NCBI RefSeq assembly: GCF_030161575.1
Contig: NZ_BSUL01000001.1
Location: 2,585,809-2,649,808, forward strand
Reading direction: 5' to 3'
DNA length: 64,000 nt
From: Arenivirga flava
Lineage (GTDB): Bacteria > Actinomycetota > Actinomycetes > Actinomycetales > Microbacteriaceae
The notes under the pieces were generated by a model that saw only the letters and a program-made list of their open reading frames with translations, ran no database searches and had not been told where the DNA came from. Of the stretch, positions 37,516 to 45,463 are shown piece by piece (the first letter of the stretch is position 1; every line of letters begins with the position of its first letter). The position numbers and the translations under genes were made by a program.

Positions 37516-38260
37516 CGTGCCGTCTCCTCGTGCTGACTGGACTCCTCGTCGGATCCCTGGGTTCGGAGCGGCGCCGCGGGGGATGGGTCCGGACCTCGGC
37601 GAGCAGCCGGGACATGTCGCGCACCGCGTTGATCGTGCCGCGCACCGTGCCGGTCACCTTCGAGCGCCCCTCGCGCGGTGCGTACGGCACGTCGGTCTCG
37701 CGGATGCGCCAGCTCGCCTCCGAGGCCCGCAGCACCATCTCGAGCGGGTAGCCGCTGCGGCGGTCGCGCAGGTCGAGAGCCAGCAGCGCCTCGCGGTCGG
37801 CCGCGCGCATCGGGCCGAGGTCGCTCAGGCGCACGCCGGTCGCGCGTCGCATGAGCCGCGCGAGCACGAGGTTGGCGAAGCGGGCGTGCGCGGGCCACGC
37901 GCGCAGCGTCGTCGCGCGCCGGCGACCGAGCATCAGCTCGACCTCGCCGCGGCGCACCGGGTCGACCACCCGGGGCAGGTCCTGCGGGTCCATCGACGCG
38001 TCCGCGTCGCAGAAGGCCACGAGCGGCGCCGTTGCGGCGAGCAGCCCGGCGTGGGCGGCCGCCCCGAACCCGCGTCGCGCCTCGTGCACGACGAGCGCAC
38101 CGAGCTCGGCCGCCACGGCCGCGGTGCGGTCGGTCGACCCGTTGTCGACCACGATCGCCCGGTACCCCTCCGGCAGCCGCCCGAGGATGCGCGGCAGGGC
38201 CCGCTCCTCGTTGAGCGCCGGGAGCACCACGTCGACGTCGTACCTGTGCGATGCATCCAT
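37512..38260 (-). CDS. Family 2 glycosyltransferase (apparent frameshift near 3' end)
   Basis: A GT-A enzyme of the dolichyl-phosphate mannose synthase-like group: VDVVLPALNEERALPRILGR at the N-terminus, the DxD-like VAFCDADASMDPQDL and the acceptor-side LSDLGPMRAADREALLALDL. In the raw frame it would run on to 36695, antisense-like to its neighbour. Adding one C at the C5 run (G5 on plus, 37578-37582) gives an end at 37512 that overlaps the DUF2064 start by ATGA and a normal length of about 249 residues. Cytoplasmic or membrane-associated; probably charges a lipid carrier. Confidence 0.82.
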
Positions 38261-38286
38261 GCTGATCCTTCGGAGCCCTCGTCGAT

Positions 38287-39366
38287 TCAGCGCGCTGCGG
38301 CGCGCAGCGGGGCCGTGGCGAACTCCGCCATCCCCTCGTCGAAGCCGACGGCGGCGCGCCAGCCGAGCTCGCTCGCGATCCGCTCGGAGGAGGCCGTGAT
38401 GTGCCGCACGTCGCCGAGCCGGTACTGCCCGGTGACGATCGGATGCGCGCCGCCGCTGCTGCGGCTCAGCGCCGCCGCGAGGTCGCCGATCGTGTGCACG
38501 ACGCCGCTGCCGACGTTGTAGGCGCGGAAGCCGGCGTGGGCGTCGAGCCGGTCGTCGCCGGTCGCGGCGAGGGCGGCGAGGTTGGCGCCCGCGATGTCGG
38601 CGACGTGCACGAAGTCGCGGCGCTGCGCCCCGTCCTCGAAGACCCGGGGCGCCTCACCGCGCTCGATCGCCGAGCGGAACAGCGAGGCGACGCCCGCGTA
38701 GGGCGTGTTCTGCGGCATGCCGGGGCCGTAGACGTTGTGGTAGCGCAGGGCGACCGCCCGTCCGCCGGTCGACCGGGCCCACGTCGCGGCCAGGTGCTCC
38801 TGCGCGAGCTTGCTCAGCGCGTAGGCGTTGCGCGGGTCGAGGGCGGCGTCCTCGGCGATGACGCCGGGCTCGAGCACGGCGCCGTCCGCGTCGCGGGGGT
38901 CGAAGAGTCCGGCCTCGAGGTCGGCGACCGTGCGCGGCGCCGGGCGGGCGGGGCCCGTCGGGCCCCGGTAGGCGCCCTCGCCGTAGACCACCATCGAGCT
39001 GGCGACACCGAGGCGCCGCACGCCGGCGCGCTCCATCGCCGCGAGCAGCTGCGCGGTGCCGAGCACGTTGCTCGAGACGTAGTCGGGGGCGTCCGAGAAG
39101 TCGACCCCGAGGCCCACCTTGGCGGCCTGGTGGCTCACCGCGTCGACGCCCTCCAGCGCGCGATCGAGCACCGCGTCGTCGCGCACGTCGCCGTGCACGA
39201 GCTCGACGCCGTCGGGTGCGGCGGGCGTCTCGGCGCCGTGCACGTCGCGGCGCAGCGAGTCCAGCACCCGCACCGACCAGCCGTCCTCGAGGGCGGCGCG
39301 CACGACGGCGCCGCCGATGAATCCGGCCCCGCCGGTCACGAGCAGCCGGCCCTTCCCCTGCGTCAT
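38287..39366 (-). CDS. NAD-dependent sugar epimerase/dehydratase
   Basis: A 359-residue extended short-chain dehydrogenase. The Rossmann loop VTGGAGFIGGAVVRAAL is at about residues 10-26, and the catalytic Ser, Tyr and Lys are in ASSMVVYGEG and PRNAYALSKLAQEHLA. Resembles UDP-glucose 4-epimerase-like enzymes, but the exact reaction is not assignable. ATG 39366 is preferred because the 40 residues upstream are not conserved in character. First gene of the operon with GT2 and DUF2064. Confidence 0.87.
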   Translation of the reverse strand: MTQGKGRLLVTGGAGFIGGAVVRAALEDGWSVRVLDSLRRDVHGAETPAAPDGVELVHGDVRDDAVLDRALEGVDAVSHQAAKVGLGVDFSDAPDYVSSNVLGTAQLLAAMERAGVRRLGVASSMVVYGEGAYRGPTGPARPAPRTVADLEAGLFDPRDADGAVLEPGVIAEDAALDPRNAYALSKLAQEHLAATWARSTGGRAVALRYHNVYGPGMPQNTPYAGVASLFRSAIERGEAPRVFEDGAQRRDFVHVADIAGANLAALAATGDDRLDAHAGFRAYNVGSGVVHTIGDLAAALSRSSGGAHPIVTGQYRLGDVRHITASSERIASELGWRAAVGFDEGMAEFATAPLRAAAR

Positions 39367-39512
39367 GCGCGTCCTCTCATCCGGTCGTCCGTCATCGCAG
39401 TCTGGCAGCGGCGCCCGACCGCGGCCTGCGGACTCCCGGCCCGCACCCGGGTGCTTCGACGGTGCTTGCTGCGAGAGTGGGGGCACCGCATCCGCTCTCC
39501 GGAAGGACCGAC

Positions 39513-40013
39513 ATGGGTTACGACCCCTACGAGAACGCCATCCCCGCGCCCGAGTTCCCGATCTCGAGCATCGACTTCGAGCACGGCGGGGCCCTGCCGA
39601 CGCGGGCCTGGGCGCACGGCGGGCACATCTCGCCGGCGCTGTCGATCGGCCCGCTGCCCGAGGGCACCAAGAGCGTGCTGCTGACGGTCTTCGACCCCGA
39701 CGCGCCCATCGCCGGCGGCTTCTGGCACTGGCTCGCGATCCTGCCCGTGGGCCTCACCGAGCTCGAGGCCGGCATCCGCCTGCCCGAGAGCGTGCTGCGC
39801 TACCGCAACTCGGTCGGCGGCACCGGCTACACGGGCGCCGCGCCGCCCGCCGGCACCGGCACGCACCGCTACTTCTTCGCCGCCACCGCGCTCGACGTCG
39901 AGCACCTCGACCTGCCGCCCGAGGCCAGCCCGGCCGCGCTGCAGTTCACGGCGATCGGCCACGTGCTCGGCCGCGCGATCCTGGTCGGCACGGCGACGCC
40001 CGACGAGGACTGA
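39513..40013 (+). CDS. YbhB/YbcL family (PEBP) protein
   Basis: A 166-residue protein of the phosphatidylethanolamine-binding family. The ligand-site motifs SVLLTVFDPDAPIAGGFWHW and GTHRYFFAATALD are intact. GGAAGGA precedes the ATG. No signal peptide, so it is cytoplasmic. The bacterial family has no agreed role beyond small-ligand binding. Confidence 0.88.
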   Translation: MGYDPYENAIPAPEFPISSIDFEHGGALPTRAWAHGGHISPALSIGPLPEGTKSVLLTVFDPDAPIAGGFWHWLAILPVGLTELEAGIRLPESVLRYRNSVGGTGYTGAAPPAGTGTHRYFFAATALDVEHLDLPPEASPAALQFTAIGHVLGRAILVGTATPDED

Positions 40014-40092
40014 CGCCCGCCCGGCTCCGTTCCCGTTGCTCCATGCGTCGCCGTGCGTCGCGGTCGTGCCGCCCGCCGGTCATGATGGGCCC

Positions 40093-40281
40093 ATGAGCGA
40101 TCCCGGCCAGCAGCGCGAGAGCGCACCCGACCTCCTCACCGGGCTCGATCAAAACCTGCAGCAGCCGTTCGGCGGCCGCGATGCCGGCCCGCGACCGGGC
40201 TCCATCCGTCGGGCGCTCGTCGCGCTGGCGACCGGCCTGCTCGTCCTCGCCGCGGCCGTCACGGCGCTGCTGCTGCGCTGA
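40093..40281 (+). CDS. Small single-pass membrane protein
   Basis: A 62-residue protein with a polar N-terminus and one C-terminal helix (ALVALATGLLVLAAAVTALLL). CATGAT ends six bases before the ATG, a probable leaderless start. Function unknown. Confidence 0.55.
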   Translation: MSDPGQQRESAPDLLTGLDQNLQQPFGGRDAGPRPGSIRRALVALATGLLVLAAAVTALLLR

Positions 40282-40429
40282 CGGGCGGCAGCGCGGGCGA
40301 GCGGATGCGGCAGGCCGCGATGTCGGCGGTGCGCGGCACACTCGCCGTATGCCCCCATCCGCGCTCCGCAGCTCGCCCGCGCCCGCCCGGGGCGCCGGCC
40401 GAGGCGCCCCGATCGGGCAGAATGAGCGG

Positions 40430-41497
40430 ATGACCATCGCGGAGCACCCGGCCACGCCGGGCTCCGTCGACCTGGCGCTGCAGCAGGTGGCGCGGTTCCC
40501 GCGGCTGCGCTACATGGGCTCGAAGTTCCGGCTCGCCAAGCCGCTCGCCGAGGTGTTCGCCGCGGCCGGCGGCGGCACCGCCGTCGACGCGTTCTCCGGC
40601 AGCGGCGTGGTGTCCTACCTGCTCAAGGCGCAGGGCTTCCGGGTCGTATCGAACGACTTCCTCGCCTTCCCGACCGCGATCGCCGAGGCGGTCGTGGTCA
40701 ACCAGGGCGTGCGGCTCGGCGACGAGCTCGTCGCGCGCATCGCCGGCGAGCCGCTCGACGACCGCGATTTCATCGCCAGCACCTTCGACGGCCTCTACTT
40801 CGACGCCGACGACCGCCGCTTCCTCGACAGCGCGTGGTCGCACATCGACCTGCTCGACGGCGCCGAGCGCGCGCTCGCCATCTCGGCGCTCGTGCTCTCG
40901 GCGGCGCGCAAGCAGCCGCGCGGCGTCTTCACCTTCACCGACTCGTCGCGCTACGACGACGGCCGCCGCGACCTGCGCCTCTCGCTGCGCGAGCACTTCG
41001 CGCTGCGCGCCGCCGAGTACGACGCCGCCGTCTTCGACCGGGGCGCGGGACACGCGGCGCACTGCGGCGACGTCGCCGAGCTCGCCGTCGAGTCGCCGAG
41101 CCTCGTCTACCTCGACCCGCCCTACGCGCCGCCGAGCGACGACGCCGACTACATGAAGCGGTACCACTTCCTGCAGGGGCTGGCCACCTACTGGCGCGGG
41201 CAGGAGATCATGCCCGAGACGAAGACCAAGAAGATCGCCAAGCGCTTCACCCCCTTCGCCTACCGGCGCACCGTCGAGGCGGCGCTCGAGCGCACCTTCG
41301 AGCAGTTCGCGGAGGCCGGCACCATCGTGCTCTCGTACTCGAGCAACTCGGTGCCCGACGCCCAGACCATCGAGGCGCTGCTGCGCCGGGTGAAGCCGAG
41401 CGTCGAGGTGCTGCCGGTGGCGCACTCGTACTCCTTCGGCACCCACGCCGCGGCCACGCGCCGAGCGGTGAGCGAGTACATCTTCGTGGCCCGCTGA
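40430..41497 (+). CDS. D12-class N6-adenine DNA methyltransferase
   Basis: A 355-residue adenine methyltransferase of the Dam/EcoRV (alpha) class. The order is right for the class: RYMGSKFRLAKPLAEVF at about 27-43, the AdoMet motif DAFSGSGVVSYLL near 53, a target-recognition region in the middle and the catalytic DPPY at about 229-232. CAGAAT ends six bases before the ATG, suggesting a leaderless message. The stop overlaps the next start (TGATG), so modification and probable restriction genes form one unit. Recognition sequence cannot be told from sequence alone. Confidence 0.88.
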   Translation: MTIAEHPATPGSVDLALQQVARFPRLRYMGSKFRLAKPLAEVFAAAGGGTAVDAFSGSGVVSYLLKAQGFRVVSNDFLAFPTAIAEAVVVNQGVRLGDELVARIAGEPLDDRDFIASTFDGLYFDADDRRFLDSAWSHIDLLDGAERALAISALVLSAARKQPRGVFTFTDSSRYDDGRRDLRLSLREHFALRAAEYDAAVFDRGAGHAAHCGDVAELAVESPSLVYLDPPYAPPSDDADYMKRYHFLQGLATYWRGQEIMPETKTKKIAKRFTPFAYRRTVEAALERTFEQFAEAGTIVLSYSSNSVPDAQTIEALLRRVKPSVEVLPVAHSYSFGTHAAATRRAVSEYIFVAR

Positions 41498-42330
41498 TGG
41501 CGGTCCCCGACTTCGAGCAGTACGTCGGCACGCTCGGCCGGCTCTCGGTGCACGTCGACCCACTGGCAGCCAGCGAGGAGTCCGATCTCATCCGGGCCGT
41601 CGCCGACGACCTGGCCGGCCTGCAGTGGATCGACGCCGACGCGCTCGAGTGGTGGGCCGCGACGCACGCCGACCAGGCCGGCCTGCTCGGCCTCGTCGTG
41701 GGCCTTACCCAGGAGCGGATGAAGAACGTGCTGCGCGAGCGCTTCGGCACGACGAGCGCGCGCCAGGTCGCGCTGCGCAGCCCCGCCGAGCTCATCGCCT
41801 ACCTCGACGAGGAGTTCGACCTGCTCGGCGTGCTCGCCGAGCACCGCCACGCCACCTTCACCTTCGGCGACCTGCTCGTCGCGCGCGCCGGCTCGCGCGC
41901 CCGCGCCGCCGCGGCCGGTCGCTCCGGTCGCCGCATTGAGGACCGCATCGAGCAGATCGCGCTCGACCTCGGCCTCACCGTGCGCACCCGCACGCGCTTC
42001 CAGGGCCGCGGGCACGACGCCCCCGCCGATCTGCTCGTGCTGCGCGGCGACGAGCCGGTCATCGCCGTCGCCGCCAAAGGCTTCGACTCCACCGGCTCGA
42101 AGCTGGGCGACGCGGTGCGCGAGATCGTCGAGATGGCCAGCGTACGCAAGCCGACGCAGTTCGTGTTCGCGGTCGTCGACGGCATCGGCTGGCTCAGCCG
42201 CCAGTCCGACCTGCGCCGCATCCACGCGCTCTGGGCGGGCGGCGAGATCGACGGCCTCTACACGCTCGCCACCCTCGACCGCTTCCGCGACGACCTCGAG
42301 CAGGCGGCCCGCAGGCTCGCCCTGCTCTGA
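41497..42330 (+). CDS. Probable restriction endonuclease partner of the methyltransferase
   Basis: A 277-residue soluble protein, not placed in a named family. The C-terminal half has a PD-(D/E)xK-like core: Glu at about 148-154 (RIEDRIEQIALDLGL), Asp 178 in APADLLVLRGDE and Lys 194 in IAVAAKGFD. The residue two before the Lys is Ala rather than Glu or Asp, so the acidic ligand may come from elsewhere. The N-terminal half is helical (DADALEWWAATHADQAGLLG). Overlap with the methyltransferase gene is the main argument for a restriction role. Base composition does not differ from the neighbours, so the pair is not a fresh arrival. Confidence 0.65.
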   Translation: MAVPDFEQYVGTLGRLSVHVDPLAASEESDLIRAVADDLAGLQWIDADALEWWAATHADQAGLLGLVVGLTQERMKNVLRERFGTTSARQVALRSPAELIAYLDEEFDLLGVLAEHRHATFTFGDLLVARAGSRARAAAAGRSGRRIEDRIEQIALDLGLTVRTRTRFQGRGHDAPADLLVLRGDEPVIAVAAKGFDSTGSKLGDAVREIVEMASVRKPTQFVFAVVDGIGWLSRQSDLRRIHALWAGGEIDGLYTLATLDRFRDDLEQAARRLALL

Positions 42331-42383
42331 CACCCCGCTCCCGACTCCGCCCGCCCGCCGCCCACCTCCCCCGTCCCCCTCCC

Positions 42384-42623
42384 CGCCAAAACGAAGGTGT
42401 TCTGCGGGACACGCCGCAGTTCCGAGTGCCGAGTCGGCGTGTCGCGCGATTTCTCCTTCGTTTTGGCGAGGGAGCGCTCCCGCTCGGGAACGTTCCACCA
42501 GCGGACGGTGCGCCTCGCGCCTCGACCTTCCCACTCCGCGCCAAAACGAAGGTGTTCTGCGGGACACGCCGCAGTTTCGAGTGCCGAGTCGGCGTGTTGC
42601 GCGATTTCTCCTTCGTTTTGGCG
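42384..42623. repeat. Palindrome family B, two tandem copies
   Basis: Two 85-base palindromes at 42384-42468 and 42539-42623, 155 bases apart. The arms begin CGCCAAAACGAAGG and end CCTTCGTTTTGGCG; a second paired block, GACACGCCG with CGGCGTGTC, lies inside, and a third small hairpin sits at the centre. The copies differ at only a few positions, and the following 35 bases (GGGAG-GCTCCC-type inverted repeat plus GTTCCA) are also duplicated. They lie just after the endonuclease gene. Confidence 0.87.
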
Positions 42624-42658
42624 AGGGAGTGCTCCCGGTCGGGACCGTTCCAGCAAGG

Positions 42659-42763
42659 CCACGTTGGGGCAGGCACGAGCCACGTTGGGGCAGGCACGAC
42701 TCACGTTCGGGCAGGCACGAGTCACGTCGGGGCGGGCACGAGCCGCATTCGGGCCGGGGCGCG
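42659..42763. repeat. 21-bp tandem repeat, five units
   Basis: Five head-to-tail units of 21 bases with the core CACGTTGGGGCAGGCACGAG, starting at 42659, 42680, 42701, 42722 and 42743; the last is the most diverged. There are no spacers. It follows directly on the family B palindromes. Confidence 0.82.
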
Positions 42764-42811
42764 AGCATGGTCGCTGCGTCCTCGATGACGTCGGCGTACC
42801 CTGGTCCACCT

Positions 42812-43441
42812 ATGGCCGACGACTTCCACAAGCCCACGCTCTTCGCGGGGCACCGCTTCGACGTGTTCGAGGGCGCGCCCGATCCGGCGCAGCGCACCCG
42901 CGCGGCCCACGAGACCGCCCAGGCGCTGCTGGCCCGGGTGCGCGAGGGCGCCGATCCCGCCGTCGTCGAGCGGCTCGTGCACTTCACCGACGAGCACGGC
43001 CTCGAGACGGTCGCGGAGCTGTGGTCGCACACCCGCGCCGAGACGCTGCCCGGTGCGCTCTGGCGCGTCTACCTGACGCGGGCCTTCATCACCCACGACG
43101 CGACCGAGTCGAGCTGGCTCTTCCAACGCGGCGTCGACGAGCTCGGCACGATCGACCCCGTCGTCGCGGGTGCCGCCGACCCCGCCGGCCCCGCGGACGT
43201 GCTCGAGCTGAGCGATCTCATCCTGCGCGGCGTCTTCGACGGCGATCTCGCCATCGCCCTCGAGCGTGCGGCCTCGTTCTGCCGTCTGGCGGCTCGCGGC
43301 TCGACCAGCGTCGCGAACGACCTCGAGGCCACCGAGCCCGAGCGGGCCGAGCGGCTCACCCGCCGGGCCCTGCGGCTCAGCTCCATGGCCGACGAGCTCA
43401 CCGCGGCCGCGCGCCTCTGGAACGACGGCACGCTCGACTGA
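42812..43441 (+). CDS. Conserved-looking hypothetical protein
   Basis: A 209-residue soluble, mostly alpha-helical protein starting MADDFHKPTLFAGHRFDVFE. No catalytic motif is seen. Segments such as ETAQALLARVREGADPAVVERL, the amphipathic ESSWLFQRGVDELGTIDPV and RLTRRALRLSSMADELTAAA suggest a helical bundle. Proteins of this type are, in my recollection, common and uncharacterised in Micrococcales. A TACCCT box lies nine bases before the ATG. Confidence 0.7.
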   Translation: MADDFHKPTLFAGHRFDVFEGAPDPAQRTRAAHETAQALLARVREGADPAVVERLVHFTDEHGLETVAELWSHTRAETLPGALWRVYLTRAFITHDATESSWLFQRGVDELGTIDPVVAGAADPAGPADVLELSDLILRGVFDGDLAIALERAASFCRLAARGSTSVANDLEATEPERAERLTRRALRLSSMADELTAAARLWNDGTLD

Positions 43442-43530
43442 GCGCATGACGCCCGTCCGCGGCGCATCGGTCCGCCCGTGCCCAGTCGTCTGCGCGACGC
43501 CGGCCGGGTGTGCTTCCGAGCCGTGTTGCT

Positions 43531-43609
43531 GGAGTTCAGGAACCGCGGTGCGACTCGCCGTTCCGGCAGGCTCAGCCAGCGGCGTGCCGTGGTCATACTC
43601 CTGAACTCC
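43531..43609. repeat. Palindrome family C, single copy
   Basis: Outer arms GGAGTTCAGGA and TCCTGAACTCC pair perfectly; inside, CG and CGCCG blocks continue the pairing to a loop of about 12 bases. The rest of the 565-base gap (43442-44006) holds no gene that I can support, only short shadow frames and the region upstream of the sigma factor. Confidence 0.75.
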
Positions 43610-44006
43610 GTGTTGCCGTGCCCGCCGCCGAGCCGGTGCGAATCCTCGGGTGAGGGCTGGCTCGTCCGGCGCCGCAACGCCCGACCGCCGCGCCGTTCGC
43701 GCAGCGCGGACCGGACTGCGAGCGGATGCACCCCTCGCTACACTGGATGACGCCGGGCCGCTGTAACCCCGGGCTCCAATATTCGCCGCTTCGAGCGGCC
43801 TTCCGCCGTGAGGCGTTCTCAGCGGTCCGGCTTCTCCATGCCCGCCTCGGGGTGCCGTCACGACCGGCGGTGCGCATCCGAGCCCGACCGTTCGCAACTC
43901 GGAACCAAACCTCCCGGCCCCCGCCTCCGAAGCACCGTCATCGGCCGAACCCCGCGCATCCCGTGAGGTCCCGCGCCGATCGACCATGATTGGAGGTGGG
44001 CCTGAC

Positions 44007-44597
44007 ATGCTGGTGACCATGACGAGGGAACCGGAACGCGTCGAACGGGCGCCCGCCTCGCTGGAAGACCTGCTGACCGCGGTCGCTGCCGGCGACCGCG
44101 CAGCATTCGCCGAGCTGTACGACCGTACGGCTCCGCGGGTGCTCGGGTTGATCAAGCGATTGCTCATCGACCACTCGCAGTCCGAGGAGGTCGCCCAGGA
44201 GGTGTTCCTCGAGATCTGGCAGACGGCGGCCCGCTACCAGCCCAACAAGGGCGCGGCGGTCACCTGGATGCTCACGATGGCCCACCGCCGCGCGGTGGAC
44301 CGGGTGCGCTCCTCGCAGTCGAGCCGGGATCGCGACGTGCGCATCGGCATCCGCGACTTCGAGCCCGGCTTCGACCAGGTGAGCGAGTCGGTCGAGGTCA
44401 GCGTTGAGCACGAACGGGTCAGCAAGGCGCTCGGCAGACTCACCGAGCTGCAGCGCCAGGCCGTGAAGCTGGCCTACTACGGCGGTCTCAGCCACAGCGA
44501 GATCGCCGCGAAACTCAGCATCCCCATCGGCACCGTGAAGACCCGGTTGCGGGATGGGATGATCCGCCTCCGAGACGAGTTGGGAGTCGTGCCGTGA
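44007..44597 (+). CDS. sigK: ECF RNA polymerase sigma factor, SigK type
   Basis: A 196-residue sigma factor with region 2 (DRAAFAELYDRTAPRVLGLI, then EEVAQEVFLEIWQTAARYQP and VTWMLTMAHRRAVDRVR) and region 4 (LGRLTELQRQAVKLAYYGGL, SHSEIAAKLSIPIGTVKTRL). The close match of region 2 and the adjacent RskA-like gene place it in the SigK group, which in mycobacteria answers to redox or envelope cues. ATG 44007 is preferred; ATG 44019 is possible. Coupled to the anti-sigma gene by GTGA. Confidence 0.9.
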   Translation: MLVTMTREPERVERAPASLEDLLTAVAAGDRAAFAELYDRTAPRVLGLIKRLLIDHSQSEEVAQEVFLEIWQTAARYQPNKGAAVTWMLTMAHRRAVDRVRSSQSSRDRDVRIGIRDFEPGFDQVSESVEVSVEHERVSKALGRLTELQRQAVKLAYYGGLSHSEIAAKLSIPIGTVKTRLRDGMIRLRDELGVVP

Positions 44598-45463
44598 GCA
44601 CGCGAGAAGAAGACCACTACGGCAACTGGGCCGGCGCGTACGCGCTGCACGCCCTGACGCCGGACGAGCGCGAACGGTACGAGGAGTACCTGCGCCGCTC
44701 CGAGGACGCCCGCGCCGAGGCCGCCGAACTCGGCGACACCGCCGCCCTGCTCGCCGTCGACACGGCCGAGCCCAGCGCGGCCCTGCGCGCCAACCTGCTC
44801 GACGCCATCGCGGTGACTCCGCAGCTCGGCGCCGACGACGCGGAGCCCGCGCCAGCGGGTCCCGCGCAGACGCACGCGCGCGAGGACCGCGTAGCCGACG
44901 ACGACGCCGTCGACCGAGAGGAGCTCGCCCGGGTCACGGCCCTCGCATCCGCTCCGGAGGTCGCCGCCCCCTCCGCCGCAGGTGCCGTCATCACCCCTGC
45001 GGCGGGTTCCAAGGCCGCGCGCCGCTGGTCCCGACCGATGGCCCTGGTCGCCGCCGCCGCGGCGGTCGTGGTGATCGGCGCCGGCATCGCGGGAGGCACC
45101 GGGCTGCTCACCCCGCCGAGCGAGCAGCAGCAGGCCTTCGCCGCCCTCGAGGGCGCCGACGACTTGCAGCGCGTCGAGACCACGGCGACCGACGGCACCG
45201 AGGTCACGGTGCTCTGGAGCGAGGACCTCGCGAGCGCCGCGGTTGAGAGCGACGGCATGCCCGAGCTCGACGACGACCTCGTCTACCAGCTCTGGATGAT
45301 CCGCGACGGCGGCGCGATCCCCGCCGGGCTCATGGATGCCGACGAGGGTTTCGCGGTGATGGACGGCGAGCTGCACGACGGCGACGTCATCGGCATCACC
45401 GTCGAGCCTGCCGGCGGCTCGGAGTCGCCGACGACCGACCCGATCCTGGTCCAGGCCACCTAG
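44594..45463 (+). CDS. rskA: RskA-like anti-sigma factor
   Basis: A 289-residue single-pass membrane protein. The N-terminal cytoplasmic part (GNWAGAYALHALTPDERERY) is the sigma-binding anti-sigma domain, then an acidic linker, one helix (ALVAAAAAVVVIGAGIAG at about 152) and an external RskA domain with VTVLWSEDLASAAVESDGMP and VYQLWMIRDGGAIPAGLM. It would hold SigK until regulated proteolysis. The stop codon TAG lies inside the target duplication of an IS481 element, which cuts the gene from its terminator but leaves the protein intact. Confidence 0.9.
   Translation: MSTREEDHYGNWAGAYALHALTPDERERYEEYLRRSEDARAEAAELGDTAALLAVDTAEPSAALRANLLDAIAVTPQLGADDAEPAPAGPAQTHAREDRVADDDAVDREELARVTALASAPEVAAPSAAGAVITPAAGSKAARRWSRPMALVAAAAAVVVIGAGIAGGTGLLTPPSEQQQAFAALEGADDLQRVETTATDGTEVTVLWSEDLASAAVESDGMPELDDDLVYQLWMIRDGGAIPAGLMDADEGFAVMDGELHDGDVIGITVEPAGGSESPTTDPILVQAT

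Noticed and set aside
40430-41497. Claim that the methyltransferase recognises GATC
   Set aside because: The D12 class includes GATC enzymes, but GATC sites are common in the window and nothing in the sequence fixes the specificity.
42659-42763. Possible CRISPR array
   Set aside because: The 21-bp units are directly adjacent with no spacers, and no cas genes are present.
43442-44006. Small genes in the gap before sigK (frames of about 80-110 codons)
   Set aside because: No ribosome binding sites, no domains, and one frame crosses the palindrome; composition fits shadows.
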